Part shown: positions 1 to 11,070 of the stretch, piece after piece | Layout: every line of letters begins with the position of its first letter | Position numbering within the stretch: the first letter of the stretch is position 1 | NCBI GenBank assembly: GCA_048213135.1 | Contig: PS015225.1 | Location: 27,715-58,759, forward strand | Direction: 5' to 3' | Length of the DNA: 31,045 bases | From: Reclinomonas americana ATCC 50394 | Taxonomy: Eukaryota > Jakobida > Jakobea > Jakobida | Translations under genes and position numbers: made by a program | Notes under the pieces: model-generated | Database searches by the model: none | What the model saw: the letters and a program-made list of their open reading frames with translations, nothing else | What the model was told of the DNA's origin: nothing

Positions 1-1496
1 GGATCCAACAGCACCGCAAAATCACGTTCTCGACGACGGCCGGGCCGCGGTGGTGGACGTGAGGCCGGCAGCATGTCCGCCGACGACGAGGTCGCCGAGT
101 GTGAATCAGAGTCGGCCGACGGGCCTACAGGCGGCGGTGGTGGAACGAGAAGCGGCTGACCAAGTGGATGGTCATGCTGCGGCGTAAGCAACGGTTCGTG
201 GTCCAAGTGCTCCCCACCGCTGGCATCGCTGCGACAGGCAAGTGAGCGACGGGAGGGAAAGGGAGAACCATGAGATAGAGACGAAACTGCGGTGGTGGGA
301 TTGGTTCCGGCGCTGCTGCTGCTGCTGCTGCTGCTGTTGCTGCTGGCAGAATATTTGCATGCAGGTGCAGTGCACTGTTTGCGGCAATGCCGCAGTCAAC
401 CAGTCGTGCCGCGTCGTCCAGTGCCGTGCGTTGGAATTCAAGTCGCAGCTCATCGTCCCGAAGCAACTCCACTTCTCGACATACTCGTCGACACTCTGTG
501 GGCACACGCAAGAGTGAATACCTCGGCTGCCTCTATCGGAGCCATGTACAAAAATAATCCAGTACCTCGCTTCAGCTCGCTGACCGTGTTCCACGTATGG
601 CATTGCACTGTGACGACGATACAAAGTGAGCCATTCACCCCCAGTGATAAAGCAGGCGTGTGGATGAAACGATTCGACACACCAAAGTGCGCCACGTCGC
701 GAAACACGACCACCACAATGATGGCCTCGCGATGTCTTGCCGCGTACTCCGCATGATCGGCGGCCGCCGACACCACCGACGGCACCGTATGCACCTCGCG
801 CACATCCGCGTGGCTCACAGGCGGTGGGGGCAGAGGAGCCATCGGCAGCTCCGACATTGCAAACACGGCGTCGTCGGGCACCACTTCCTCTTCTTCTTCA
901 CCTGCCTCCAATGGTGGCGCCAGCTGCTCGGCGCTGCGCACGACCGGCAACACGAGCTTGCGCTTGCGGACCATCACAGCTGAGTTGTCTTGCAAGCCGC
1001 ACTCGTAGAGCGTGGAGTCACCGGGTCCGAGAACACGGCCTCGCGAAACAAGCTCCACGTAGTAGCCGTCCTCGACAGCGAACAGAGCAGCGACGACTGC
1101 GCGAAACTGTGTGATTCCTCTTGCTCACACACAGCCTCTCTCTCTCTCTCACGCACGGAACAACACAAAGAGAGGAAAGAGAGCGCAAGGAGGGAGGAAT
1201 CGTCCTCCCGCTCGTGACACGCGTGGAAGAATCATCGCAGTCTTGTCGAGACGGAAGAGAGAGGAAGCTCACCAGCGCACAAGTCGTCCACAGTGCACTC
1301 GAGATCACATTGCACTGTGTGTGTGGGGGGAAAAGATGAGAAGGAGACGACACACACATGGGAGCTCATGCACAACAATGATCACCATTCTCGACATGAT
1401 TGGCGAGACGGACACGAAGAGTGGCCTGTGTGCGACGCGCGTGGTGAGTGCATGCGCGGAAGACACGCAGTCAGTGGAGGGCACATACAGCACCAT
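1..1496 (-). CDS. Protein with two ubiquitin-like domains (partial, runs off left edge)
   Basis: Minus-strand exons in order are 1467-1496, 1386-1425, 1273-1314, 683-1096, 566-607, 288-495 and 1-228. Two ubiquitin-like beta-grasp folds can be read. The first contains the strings ATLRVRLANHVEN, CTVDDLCAVVAALF and LYECGLQDNSAVMVRKRK; the second contains VVVVFRDVAHF, WNTVSELKR and LVDCGIAANSALHLHA. Each matches the ubiquitin pattern of strand, strand, helix, then the late segment D..L.D.gI...s.lhl. An acidic linker with a five-Glu run separates them. After the second fold come a poly-Ala tract and a Pro/Ser-rich tail ending in basic RRRERD at the window edge. No C-terminal Gly-Gly is seen, so these are integral UBL domains rather than conjugated modifiers. 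The start at 1496 and its 41-bp first intron are the weakest part; an upstream in-frame ATG at 1592 is the alternative. Role inferred only as ubiquitin-pathway adaptor or scaffold. Confidence 0.7.
312..347. repeat. (CTG/CAG)n trinucleotide tract coding poly-alanine
   Basis: About twelve CTG-like triplets with one TTG interruption lie inside the exon 288-495 of the two-UBL gene. Read on the minus strand in the frame of the UBL domain they encode GCA repeats, giving a run of about eight alanines. Confidence 0.85.
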
Positions 1497-1678
1497 GCTT
1501 GCCCACGGCAAGAAAACGCCGGATTTCAATGTCGTCTGATTCGCGAAGTTGTCAGATGAGTGAGGTTCGAGGCGAGAAACGTGCGTAAACAAACGCTGCG
1601 ATGATGGCCATACACGCTTTACAGTTTACTTTACAACAACAATAACAACCACAACGCTCTGGCATTCGCGGCGCGCGA

Positions 1679-2308
1679 TCAACCATCGTCTCTCGCCGCA
1701 AAGTAATCCTCCAGCACTCTCATCGACTGCGATGCCGGTCGGAAGACGGCGGTTCCCCATTTTCCCTGCAGCTGACCGCGTGGCGGCGACTCGGATCCTC
1801 TCGCCTCTGTCGCTGCTGCTGCCACTGCTGCCTCATCGTCGTCAATCACCTCGTAATCGACTCGCTTCACCTCATCGGTGGCATGCGACGCCGCAATGTG
1901 CTCCTCCAACTCGCGCACCAACTGCTCCCCATCGCTCGGCACCTCCACGCGCACCAACTGGTACCCATCCTCCAGCTCCGTGATGATGATACGCACTGCG
2001 TCGCGCGCAGCCGCCTTGGTCACCCGATCGTCGACCTCATCATCATCATCATCCCTTCCCACCGTCGTCGTCGTCACCTCGCCATCAACAATCTCCACCA
2101 TCTCAAAGCCCTCTTCTTCTTCTTCGCCTCCTTCTCCTCCACCAGTCGTTGATGACGAAGAGCGTGAAAGGCCCAGAGAGCGCACGAGGAAGCCGCAGAG
2201 TCGCGAGGCACCATACAGAGTGCCACGCACGGCGTATCGCAGAACCACGTACGCGCCCGCCGCACTGCGTCGCAACACCACGCCACCCACAGACGAGATG
2301 GCGCTCAT
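1679..2308 (-). CDS. Hypothetical single-exon acidic protein, 209 aa
   Basis: One uninterrupted reading frame with a stop at 1679-1681 and ATG at 2308. I do not recognise the family. Residues 1-50 are hydrophobic and basic without acidic residues, with SVGGVVLRRSAAGAYVVLRY followed by a helix with RGTLYGASRLCGFLVRSLGL. This could be a mitochondrial targeting sequence or a membrane-associated hairpin. Residues about 55-95 are Gly/Glu/Asp rich with EGGEEEEEGFEMVEI and a five-Asp run. A more ordered C-terminal half (AAARDAVRIIITELEDGYQL onward) follows. The lack of introns is unusual here, shared only with the neighbouring epimerase. It is divergent from that gene across 386 bp. Confidence 0.6.
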   Translation of the reverse strand: MSAISSVGGVVLRRSAAGAYVVLRYAVRGTLYGASRLCGFLVRSLGLSRSSSSTTGGGEGGEEEEEGFEMVEIVDGEVTTTTVGRDDDDDEVDDRVTKAAARDAVRIIITELEDGYQLVRVEVPSDGEQLVRELEEHIAASHATDEVKRVDYEVIDDDEAAVAAAATEARGSESPPRGQLQGKWGTAVFRPASQSMRVLEDYFAARDDG

Positions 2309-2694
2309 GAACGCGGAGCCTGTGGGGGAGAAGATGAATGATCAATAATAAGAGTCTGTTTCTGGTTCCACGCGCGCGCGCGTGTGTGTGTGCGCGCACG
2401 CCTCTCTTTCGCTCTGTATATAGCTCACATGCTCGATCACCACTCTGTCTGTGTGTGTGAGAGAGTGAGAGTGACGGTTTGCTCAACTTGACATCAACGC
2501 CAACGGTACTCGTATGTACACGGGCACAATCGGCAGCCGCCGCAGAATCTGTGCCGCCACTGTGTACGTTGCCGCTTGCCTACATAAGAACGACACGCCG
2601 AACATCCTTCAACGTTCACACACGCACACGAGTGAGCGAAGAACAAACACGACAAACCAAAGCGAGCATCATCGTCTGTCTCTCCACTCCAATC
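2309..2694. promoter_or_regulatory. Divergent intergenic region between the acidic protein and DapF
   Basis: These 386 bp separate two start codons that point away from each other, so they should hold both promoters. A GT/GC alternating tract lies near 2370-2400. TATATA occurs near 2418, but I cannot tell whether it acts as a TATA box. The DapF frame stays open upstream of its ATG to about 2479 without another ATG, so this is treated as 5' leader. Confidence 0.45.
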
Positions 2695-3594
2695 ATGATC
2701 CGCGAAGTGAAGTACGTTCGCCTACACGGCACTCGCAACACGTTTGTGCTGGTCGACGCTCGCCAGTGGGCCTCGCCAAGCAGCGTGGACGCGCTTGTAT
2801 CCTCGCCGGCCTCGGTCGATCTCATGCAACAAGCTGGGGGAGTCGACGGTCTGCTTGTGCTGTTGCCGGTGACAGTGAGCAGCAGTAGTCAGCGTGAAGC
2901 CACATGCCGTCTGCGCATCATCAACGCCGATGGAGGCGAGGCGGAGATGTGCGGCAATGGAGCACGATGTGTGGGGCGGTATCTCGGCGGTCGCACTGTG
3001 CTGGAGACACTGGCGGGCGAGGTGCTGGTGGAGGTGCGCGAGGACGGGCGCATAGCAGTGCGCATGCGGGAGCCGCACGTGGAAGACACGACAGAACGAG
3101 AGGAGACGTTTGTCGACATGGGAAATCCACACGTCGTGGTTCGCGTCGACTCGGAGCAGGCACTGGCACAGCTCGATGTGCCGCACGAGGGCCGCCTGGT
3201 GGAGCAGCGACCGCGGCATCAGCTCACGCGCGGAGTCAATGTACACTACGTGGTGGTCGTCGACGAGCACACCATGCGCGTGCGGCACTGGGAGCGCGGC
3301 GCTGGCGAGACCATGGCCTGCGGAACCGGAAGCATCGCCTCGGCCGCCGTCGGCATGCTGCGCTATGGCATGCACTCGCCAGTGCGCGTCTTGGTGCCTG
3401 GAGGCGAGCTGTGGGTCGAGTGGCAGCCGGGCTCCGGCTTTTCCGATCTTGTCGGCGACGCTGTGCTCGACGAGACAAGCGGCGATTTGGTGTATGCGCT
3501 CGAGGTGCCGGAAACAGAAGAGCCGCCATTGTTGTTGTCTGCAGACGTTGTAGCAGTAATAGCTCCAGCACAGCAAGCGGCAGTGAAGACGTAG
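2695..3594 (+). CDS. dapF: Diaminopimelate epimerase
   Basis: A 299-residue intronless frame. DapF interconverts LL- and meso-2,6-diaminopimelate in the lysine pathway using two cysteines without cofactor. Both catalytic segments are intact: NADGGEAEMCGNGARC with Cys86 and ERGAGETMACGTGS with Cys209. The substrate-binding strings MGNPH (142-146) and RGVNVHYV are also present, and the length fits bacterial and plant DapF (about 270-300). One oddity is the N-terminal signature: the usual HGxGNDF reads HGTRNTF (11-17), keeping the Asn but changing the preceding Gly and following Asp. No transit peptide is visible from this ATG. It is intronless among intron-packed neighbours, which suggests acquisition from a bacterium or alga, though base composition does not stand out by eye. 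The stop lies 56 bp before the tafazzin ATG. Confidence 0.93.
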   Translation: MIREVKYVRLHGTRNTFVLVDARQWASPSSVDALVSSPASVDLMQQAGGVDGLLVLLPVTVSSSSQREATCRLRIINADGGEAEMCGNGARCVGRYLGGRTVLETLAGEVLVEVREDGRIAVRMREPHVEDTTEREETFVDMGNPHVVVRVDSEQALAQLDVPHEGRLVEQRPRHQLTRGVNVHYVVVVDEHTMRVRHWERGAGETMACGTGSIASAAVGMLRYGMHSPVRVLVPGGELWVEWQPGSGFSDLVGDAVLDETSGDLVYALEVPETEEPPLLLSADVVAVIAPAQQAAVKT

Positions 3595-3650
3595 AGAGAG
3601 TGTCATGTGTCCTGTGCGCGCTCATCCCCGCGTCTGTCTTGTTTGCACGA

Positions 3651-5471
3651 ATGTGGTGGCTCGTGCGGAGGCTGTGGTGTGCGCCACACGCGGCCTCTGC
3701 ACTCGCCGGGGCCAGCGCAGTGGCGAGCGCGTCACTGATGAGCTCATCGTCATCTTCATCATCATGCGCAACAACAACAACAACACACGTAGAGAGACAG
3801 AGACACGAGGCACTTGCGCAGTGGTGGCGATGGCGAATGTGCTTACGAGCGCCTGCGCTGGCGTTTCTGAGTGCGGACGACGACACTGGGGGTGACAGTG
3901 TGAGGAATAGCAGTGCGTCTGACGCACAACATCATCAGCAGCATCATCCGCAGTCACGCGCATCTCGCGAGGAGAAGCGCTGGGAGGAGGATGAGAATGC
4001 CGCGGAGGATGATGATGGTGTGTGTCTTTGTGTCTTGTGTGTGCGCATCTCTCGCACATCACACAGAGTGATCTCAACAATGGATTCATTTTCCGTCAGT
4101 GTTGCTGATTCCACCGCGAACGACCACGCCGCCTCCGCCTCCGTCGCCCTCATTACCATCCTCGCCGTCGTCTTCATCTTCGCTTTCTCCTGCGGTGTCC
4201 ACGCGCCAGTCCGTGTTTACAGTGCCATTTGTGTCGTCTGGACTTCCGTGCCTGTACTCGCGTTTCGACAACGAGTTGGAGTCGAGCACTGGGCATGCGC
4301 GCTCGTCGTATGCGGCGGCCGCGCGTCGGTGGCGCTCCGAGAAGCGCGTGTTGTTTGACACGATTCGTGTGAGCCTGGTGGTCTTTATCGCCATGGTCTG
4401 CAAGTTGTACTTGCAAGTACTCAACGACACGCACTTTCACGGCTTGGAGAAGTTCTATCAGGCGCTGTATCATCGGCCAGAGGTGAGCGGTGTCTGCACG
4501 AGCAAGAAGAAAGCACAAGAGATGCAATCTCACGTTTTCTGATTTCTTGTTTTTCCCACAGGGACGCGGCTTGATCACTGTCAGCAACCACACGTCGTCG
4601 GTGGACGATCCAGCTGTGCTTGCGGCGCTCTCTCCGCTGCCGTACCTCATGGACTCGAAGCAGATCCGATGGGCCATGTGCGCCACCGATCGCTGTTTCA
4701 ACAAGTTGCGTGTGTGCTTCACGTCGGTGGGGTGTCTGTCTGGCTCATCCCTGGTGCGTGCGCAGGGGTGAGGCGCTGAGCAACTTGTTCCGCACGATCA
4801 AGGTGCTGCCGGTGGAGCGTGGCGCTGGACTTGAGCAAAAGGTTGGCACGCCCTGCCGAAGAATGTGTTGTTGCGCTCGCTGACCTTTATTGTTTTGGCT
4901 CCCGCAGTACATGTACCACGCCATCCACAAACTGGACAGTGGCGACTGGATTCACATCTTCCCCGAGGGCACTCGCCACCCAGACGGCCAGATGGGCTCC
5001 CTCAAGCCCGGTATTGGCAAGCTGATTCTCGGTGCCAAGATACCGCCAGTGGTGTTGCCCATCATTCACATCAACATGAACAAGGTGTGCATGTGTCAGC
5101 CGCCGCCACCGCTTCCTCCTGATGCCCCTCACCATTAGGTGTACTGCAGGTGATGCCCAAGGGCTCCAGCATTCCTGCCACTGGCAATCGAGTGACTATT
5201 GTCGTCGGCGATCCAATATACTTTGACGACGTGGTGGCCGAAATCAAGCACAAGGGCGAATCGTTGCGTTCCAACAATCGTGTGCCACCTCGGGAAAAAA
5301 TCGTGTCTCGATTGGCTCACTCGTGTTGCCGACAGTTTCCAACTGTACAACAAGATCATTGCGCGCCTGGCGCGGGAGATGAAAAAGTTGTACGAAATAG
5401 CCATGGAAAAACACCGCCTCTTTGAGCTGGGCCTTGACGACAGTGGTGGTCCCGTGCCTGCCGCCCCCTAG
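3651..5471 (+). CDS. TAFAZZIN: Tafazzin-type phospholipid-lysophospholipid transacylase
   Basis: Seven exons (3651-4017, 4100-4482, 4562-4704, 4766-4841, 4908-5084, 5150-5262, 5336-5471) give 464 residues in phase. Tafazzin remodels cardiolipin acyl chains at mitochondrial membranes. The acyltransferase block NHX4D is VSNHTSSVDD (His260, Asp265), and the glycerophosphate block is FPEGT (341-345) after LDSGDWIH. The stretch KVLPVERGAGLEQK aligns with the tafazzin VP.cRG segment, and the C-terminal helix after VVGDPIYFDDVVAEI keeps the family length. The N-terminal about 200 residues are unusual, with MWWLVRRLWCAP and Ala/Ser suggesting mitochondrial targeting, then low-complexity Ser/Thr, acidic and Pro-rich stretches. 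The first exon and first intron are inferred from phase only. Introns 3 and 6 start with GTTGCG. Reading through the last intron would look like a frameshift. Confidence 0.88.
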
Positions 5472-5528
5472 GTGATCCACCAATCCCAACTAGCTTCTAA
5501 TGTACATGCTGCTTGCAAGAAACATAAA

Positions 5529-5885
5529 NNNNNNNNNNNNNNNNNNNNNNNNNNNNNNNNNNNNNNNNNNNNNNNNNNNNNNNNNNNNNNNNNNNNNNNN
5601 NNNNNNNNNNNNNNNNNNNNNNNNNNNNNNNNNNNNNNNNNNNNNNNNNNNNNNNNNNNNNNNNNNNNNNNNNNNNNNNNNNNNNNNNNNNNNNNNNNNN
5701 NNNNNNNNNNNNNNNNNNNNNNNNNNNNNNNNNNNNNNNNNNNNNNNNNNNNNNNNNNNNNNNNNNNNNNNNNNNNNNNNNNNNNNNNNNNNNNNNNNNN
5801 NNNNNNNNNNNNNNNNNNNNNNNNNNNNNNNNNNNNNNNNNNNNNNNNNNNNNNNNNNNNNNNNNNNNNNNNNNNNNNNNNNNNN
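5529..5885. other. Assembly gap (357 N)
   Basis: All bases are N. The gap hides the 3' end of the RhoGEF gene, convergent with tafazzin, whose stop is 57 bp to the left. Its true size is unknown. Confidence 0.95.
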
Positions 5886-8800
5886 CGTCTGCCGCTGCTG
5901 CAGCGGTGGGTGGTGCCGCTCCACTCGCCGCCGAGGCGGTGGCAGCGGATGAGGGAGACGAGGCGGACGTGTCAATGTGCGACGGCCGTCTGTGCGCGGA
6001 GAAGCAAGTGAGCAATGCGAACACCTGCAAAGAACGAAGAGGGATGAGCTCTCAGGCACGCACCGGACGGACGAGCTGCCGGTGCCAGCGTACGCCGAGA
6101 ACGAGACCGGCATGGACATGGCTGGCTTGGGCAAGTCGGGGATTTGCAGGCTCGTCAGCAGGTTGAGTTCGGGGTTGATGAAACGCTCGGTGCTGACGGC
6201 GCGTGCATTGCTACGCGGACGCGAGCGGGCGATATCTGGTGACGGCGCCCTGGCTGGCGTGGTGAAGAACACCGACGAGGGTTGCGTCGACGATGAATCG
6301 GTGGACGACAAGGCCGAGTCGGCCAGGGCGGACGTGAGGTCGGAGCTGCGTCGACGATGTGGATCCGCGGCGCCGCTGCCGGGTGGCGCGCGACCCGTCG
6401 ACGAACTGCGCTTGCGAGTGCCAGTGCCACTGCCTGCGCCGTTGCTGTGCAGCATCTGCAGCGCCGGAAGCACTGCGGCCGTCGACGATGTTCCCTGTGC
6501 TATGCTGCGGAACATGTTCAGCATGTGCATCCGAATGTCGTTCTGCAGCTCGCCCAGCAGGGTCGATGCAGTCAGCAGCGGTCCCGATCCGGCACTGTTC
6601 TGCTGCAGCAGCAGCGACAAGTCGAGACGGGCAGTGGCCGACGACGACTGCAACGACTCGATCGGGACGGGTGTCGCCGGCGCCTCGCCGCCGTCGGCCG
6701 ACGATGCCACACTCTTCGGACTCATGCTGTCGGTTTCCGACACGGAAATGCTGCCGGCGCGACTGTGCCGCCGTCGCAAGTGACGCCGGCTGGCCGCAAT
6801 AAGCACTGTCTCTGGGTCCACGGCGGGAGCGCTGAATGAACACACAGAGTGGATGAGTGAAGAGAAGAGAGAGGCGCCGAGGAGCGCAGAACAGAGAGAT
6901 TCAAAGAACCTCGGTGACTCGGCGCGCACAGGACGCGGTGGTGGACGGCGCGAGGCCGCGTCTGGTGGCGAGGTGGCAGAGAGGTGCAGTGGAGACTCCA
7001 GAGGTGGTGGCCGAGGTGGTGATGCCTCCAAGGCGGCCGCCGATAACACGGGTGACGACGACAGAGGAGCGGCATCGGTGACCGACGTGTCTTCCTCGGT
7101 CGTCAGCGACAGAGGCGACAGCATCCCGGCGGCCTCCATCGACGACTGCATCACCGGTGACGCTGGCTTCACAGATGGTGGCGAGTGGTGCGCAGCTGCA
7201 GGCGCACTTGACATCCCGTCTCCCTCTTCTGCATTCCTGTTCGGGGTCGTTGGTCTTGGCTGGTTGTCACTCGACGCGGCGGCGGCGGCGGCTGACTGCT
7301 CAGCAGCCTCGTTGCTAGCAGGCTCACTGGATTTCACCGGTGCTGGCGACTCCTCGTGCACCGCGGCGGCGTCGGCCGACTCCGTGGCGACCGCCTCCTG
7401 CGACTCCTCCTGCACGGTGACCTGCTCGAGCGACGGACGGCGGCGTGCGTTAAAGTTGAGCCGACTTTCGCGAGCGGACAGGAAGGTGGCCGCTTGCGAC
7501 GGCATCAAATGTTGCAGCATGGGAATGAGGCTCATGTCTGCATGCACCGAGAGTGAGACACATGTGCTATCACCGGTACTTTAACGGAAGTGCGCAACTG
7601 TGTGGATCGCCCAGCCACGACGCCGCAAAGTCCAAGTGCGGGCAATCGAAGAGTCTAAAGAACTCCTCCTCGTTGTTGTTCAAGATGCGGCACAACTGAT
7701 CGTCAATCGCCTCTAACCGGTCGTCGGCCGCCTGTCGCATAGTGACCAATTGCTGCTCAAGCTCTTGATACTGCGCGTTCGTGTGAGCACAGGGAAAGAG
7801 AGAGAGACAAGCTGCGGAGCCTCCACGTGCATCGCTCACCATGTCCAGTGGCATCTTCTTCAGGTCGTAGACCTCCTTGAATTGCAGATACTCGTTCTCG
7901 GCCGCCGCCAGTTCCTCGGCCAGATCGGGGCGAGGGGTGACGCACGCGTCCAGATTGGCACGCAGGGTGGCAATCTGCTCCTCGAACAATTCCGTGTGCG
8001 ACAGGAGCGGGGCCAGCAGCACTTGCAGATCCTCCACCACGATATCCATGAGCAGGAAGAGACAGCAGGTGCGCAGCAGCTTCTTCCGCTCGTCCACCAG
8101 TGCAATTGGTGACGAGAGACCTGCGACGAAGAGATGAGGACAACAAGATCGGTGACATCGCGCCAGCAGCCGGAAAAAGCACAATGACCTTGCGCGTGGA
8201 ACTGTGCCTGCATGACTTCTTGTGCGGACTTGAGCGTCAAGAACCAGTTCGTCGCCTCGCCAAGCTCGTCAAACACAAAATGTACACGTTCCCGAATGAA
8301 GCTGGCGCGGAAACTGAAAGCATTGGTCTTGTCGCTCTGTGCCGCCTTTTGGCCCGGCAGCAAGGCGGGAAGTGGCACGGATTGGACCTGGGCGATAAAA
8401 GGCGTATGACGAGTGAGTGAGGGGAGAAGAGGGGAGGAGGAGCGAGAGGAGCGAGAGGAGCGCACCTGGGAGTCAATCAAGTTCAAAAAGCCCAGGTAAT
8501 AAATCTGCGTCAAAAACAGCTTGCCGCGGTTCTGCGTATCGAGAGCCACCACCAACAGGTCGCTCATCATCAACACCGTGTAAAGACCGTCGACCAAGCC
8601 CGGCGGCTCACTCCGCATGCGCATTCGCTCGCCGTCAATCAAAATGTGCCGACCCGGCGACGCCAGCGCATCAAACTCCTCACTCATAAACTTGCGCTTG
8701 TAGGCCGAAAACTTTTGGTGGGTCTCGGCCTCGCGCTTCTTCTCGTTCAACAAAATGGTGACCTGTGTCGCGACCGATGGTGAGCACATCAACTTTTGCC

Positions 8801-9724
8801 TGCCCGGAACAATACCACTTCCACCACTCCACCTCTTCCAGCACTTTAAGCGCCTGCTTGACGTGCACAAAGTCGACGTACGCATCGGGAGTGTTGCGTA
8901 GCAAATCCTTCAGCAGCATCACATAACGCGGGATGCGCTGCACGGGCAGGATGAGCATGGAGGTCAGGTCGCGACCACGCATGCCGTCCGTCCTTTCGGC
9001 CTCCTTCACAAACGTGCGGAACGTGGCCTTTTTCGACTCCATCAACGACGTCAGCAGCTGCGACGCCTCGTCGTAGTTGTTAATGTACGTCGAGTACACG
9101 CGCAGTGACGGCGCCAGTTCCACAAACAGCTCGCCAATCGGTGTCGCCGAGCCCTTTTGCACGGCCTCGGTGTGCACCGTGTCGAGTGAGCGCAGGAATC
9201 GCCGATGAACCTCGCACAAGTCCATGACTGTGTGAACAGTGAGCGCCCAGCAGCAGCAGCAGCAGCAGCACCAGACGATTGAGAGCGAAAAAACCATTGG
9301 AAAAGAGTGTGGAGCATTGCTCCTCCGTGATGATCTGCTTCCGTGATCCCGCACGCGAGGCCAGCGGCTTGGCAAACGCCTAGCGAGAGATGACAGTGAG
9401 TGCTTGAGGAAGTGAGGAAGAGAGAAGAGGAGTGATCGCTCACACACACCTCCACAATCAGCTGCAGATCACTCTGATACGTGCGCTCAGTGGAGATGAT
9501 CTCCTTGACGATCCAGTGCCGTCGCGCAACCAACTTGCCCGTCGGTGACGAGCGGAACTGAGTGGCTGCGAGGGACACACACACACACTCAGTCACAACC
9601 CGGCACTTTCATCGATATGTGTGTGTTTTGATCATCACTCACCAAGCTCGCGAGCCTTCTTGCGCAACAGCAGAACATGTCGCGACCAGCGCGTCAGCAC
9701 GTCCAGTGCAGTATCCTCGTTCAT
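5886..9724 (-). CDS. Dbl-family Rho guanine nucleotide exchange factor (DH-PH) with long disordered tail; 3' end in gap
   Basis: Minus-strand exons 9643-9724, 9450-9565, 9295-9379, 8833-9227, 8466-8762, 8189-8387, 7840-8120, 7599-7770, 6910-7537, 6064-6831 and 5886-5989 stay in phase, giving more than 1040 residues. The DH domain starts at IVKEIISTERTYQSDLQLIV (CR1), and its CR3 helix is LILPVQRIPRYVMLLKDLL, the surface that opens the Rho GTPase nucleotide site. A PH domain follows (HILIDGERMRMR... LYTVLMMSDLLVV ... ending in the helix NWFLTLKSAQEVM). Next are a probable coiled coil (residues about 415-540, YQELEQQLVTMRQAADDRLE) and about 500 Ser/Ala/Pro/Glu-rich residues. The tail joins through a 61-bp GTTGCG intron (7538-7598); without it two genes 22 bp apart would be called. 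Start Met9724 (MNEDTALDVLTRW) is provisional, as the exon may extend upstream. Confidence 0.85.
9248..9271. repeat. (CAG)n tract inside a RhoGEF intron
   Basis: Eight CAG triplets lie within the 67-bp intron 9228-9294. The flanking exons join as LFSN-VMDLCEVHRRFL, a continuous DH helix, so the tract is not coded in the main product. Confidence 0.75.
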
Positions 9725-9978
9725 CTCGCTCGATATCACGCGCGCGAGAGAGAGCTGCTCGACTGCGATGGAGAGAGCAAGAGAGGGCCCTCAGATATTT
9801 CCGGCTACAGTCGAAAATGCGACTCAGGGGAGACGCAGTGCGTGAGTGTGCGTATGCGTGCGCTGTCTATGTCGTGGAGTGACGAGCGCGCGTGAGTGAG
9901 TGTGACAAGGCGGACGATGGATGATCGCGCCGGACCAACGGAATGGAGTGTGAAACCTTATTATCTACTCGGCAAAGA
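9725..9978. promoter_or_regulatory. Divergent region between RhoGEF and EIF1AD
   Basis: 254 bp between opposed start codons. The minus strand lacks ATG for about 170 bp above the RhoGEF exon, and an acceptor-like CATCGCAG (minus) near 9773 suggests that gene may have an additional non-coding or short first exon here. Nothing else recognisable. Confidence 0.4.
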
Positions 9979-10908
9979 ATGTCACATCGACGCAAGCATC
10001 TGGAGATGGTGGAGGACAACGTGGTGGTCGATGAGCGGCGCGTGGTGGTGCAGGTGTGCTGGGCGCGCGCGCGCGTGCTCTATGTGCACATTCACATCAC
10101 TGACCTCACACGCACTCTCCTCGTCAGGTGTTGAGCTTGCGTGGCACCAACCAAGTGGAGGTGCGGCTTCCTCCTCCTCCTCCAGCACCAACATCATCGG
10201 AAGCAGCGGGAGATGAGAGTGGCAGTGTCAGAAGTGAGTCATTTCTGGTCATGTTTCCGGCCAAGTTCCGCAAGCTGATGTGGATCAAGCGAGGTAACCA
10301 GCAAGCACGCAAGCAAGACAGCGAAAGCGAGAGGTTGTCTTGCTTAATCTGTGAGAATGCGCGCGTGCAGGGTCGTATTTGGTGGTCGACATGGGTGGTG
10401 CGTCGGCAGAGGAGATTGGCGACGTCAAGCTGCGCGGTGTGGTGACGCACGTGCTGCGCGAGCCGCAGATTAGGGAGCTGAAGAAGAGTGGATTGTGGTT
10501 GCGTCCAAGCCGTGATCTCTGTGCATGACAGTGTGCGAGTTGGTGACTGAGGAGACCAAATGCAGGCCTGCGGCGTTTGAGGAGGCTGCGAGGAGGGCAC
10601 CGGGTGCTGCTGCGGGCTCTGCTTCTGCTGCTGCTTCAGCTGGTGATGAAGGCGAAGGTGGCGAAGACGACGATGAAGAAGAACGAGAGGCAGAAGGAAG
10701 CAGTGACAGTGACGACGACGATGACGACGATGACGATGACGAGGTGCACGGCCGACGAGGAAGGAGGCAACCTGTGGCCTTTGATCAGGACGAGGTTGCC
10801 AAGGCGACGGGAGCAGCGGCCGGAGAGGAGGAGGATGATGATGCATGGCGAAGAGCCGTATCAGCCGCCTCGCGCGTTGAACGCGATCCAGAAGACGAGT
10901 GGTTCTAA
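9979..10908 (+). CDS. EIF1AD: EIF1AD-like S1/IF1-domain protein
   Basis: Four exons (9979-10053, 10128-10293, 10371-10497, 10566-10908) encode 236 residues. EIF1AD is a nuclear eIF1A-like OB-fold protein with an acidic tail. The N-terminus MSHRRKHLEMVEDNVV matches the family's basic start. The OB fold has VVVQVLSLRGTNQVEV, then SFLVMFPAKFRKLMWIKRGS and YLVVDMG, with the hallmark FR(K/N).WIKRG. The core ends with KKSGLWPAAFEEAARR, the family's late helix. The C-terminal third is acidic, with a run of about ten Asp near residues 165-175 and a DPEDEWF end. There is an insertion of about 20 Pro/Ala/Ser residues within the OB fold between strands (PPPPPAPTSSEAAGDESG). Intron 3 uses a GTTGCG donor and splits the Trp codon of GLWP, which supports the junction. 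Confidence 0.92.
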
Positions 10909-11070
10909 TGCACGCGAGTGAAGAAGGGCGCCACACGAAACACGAGCTGACGAGAGAGACAAGTCTAGTCGGTTGGCGCGAAATCTTCCGATCGTCCTGT
11001 GTCCGGTCGGTGAGAGTCGCCGCACCAACGCGCCTCCCAATCACGCTTTTCTTTGTTGTCTCTTTCGAGA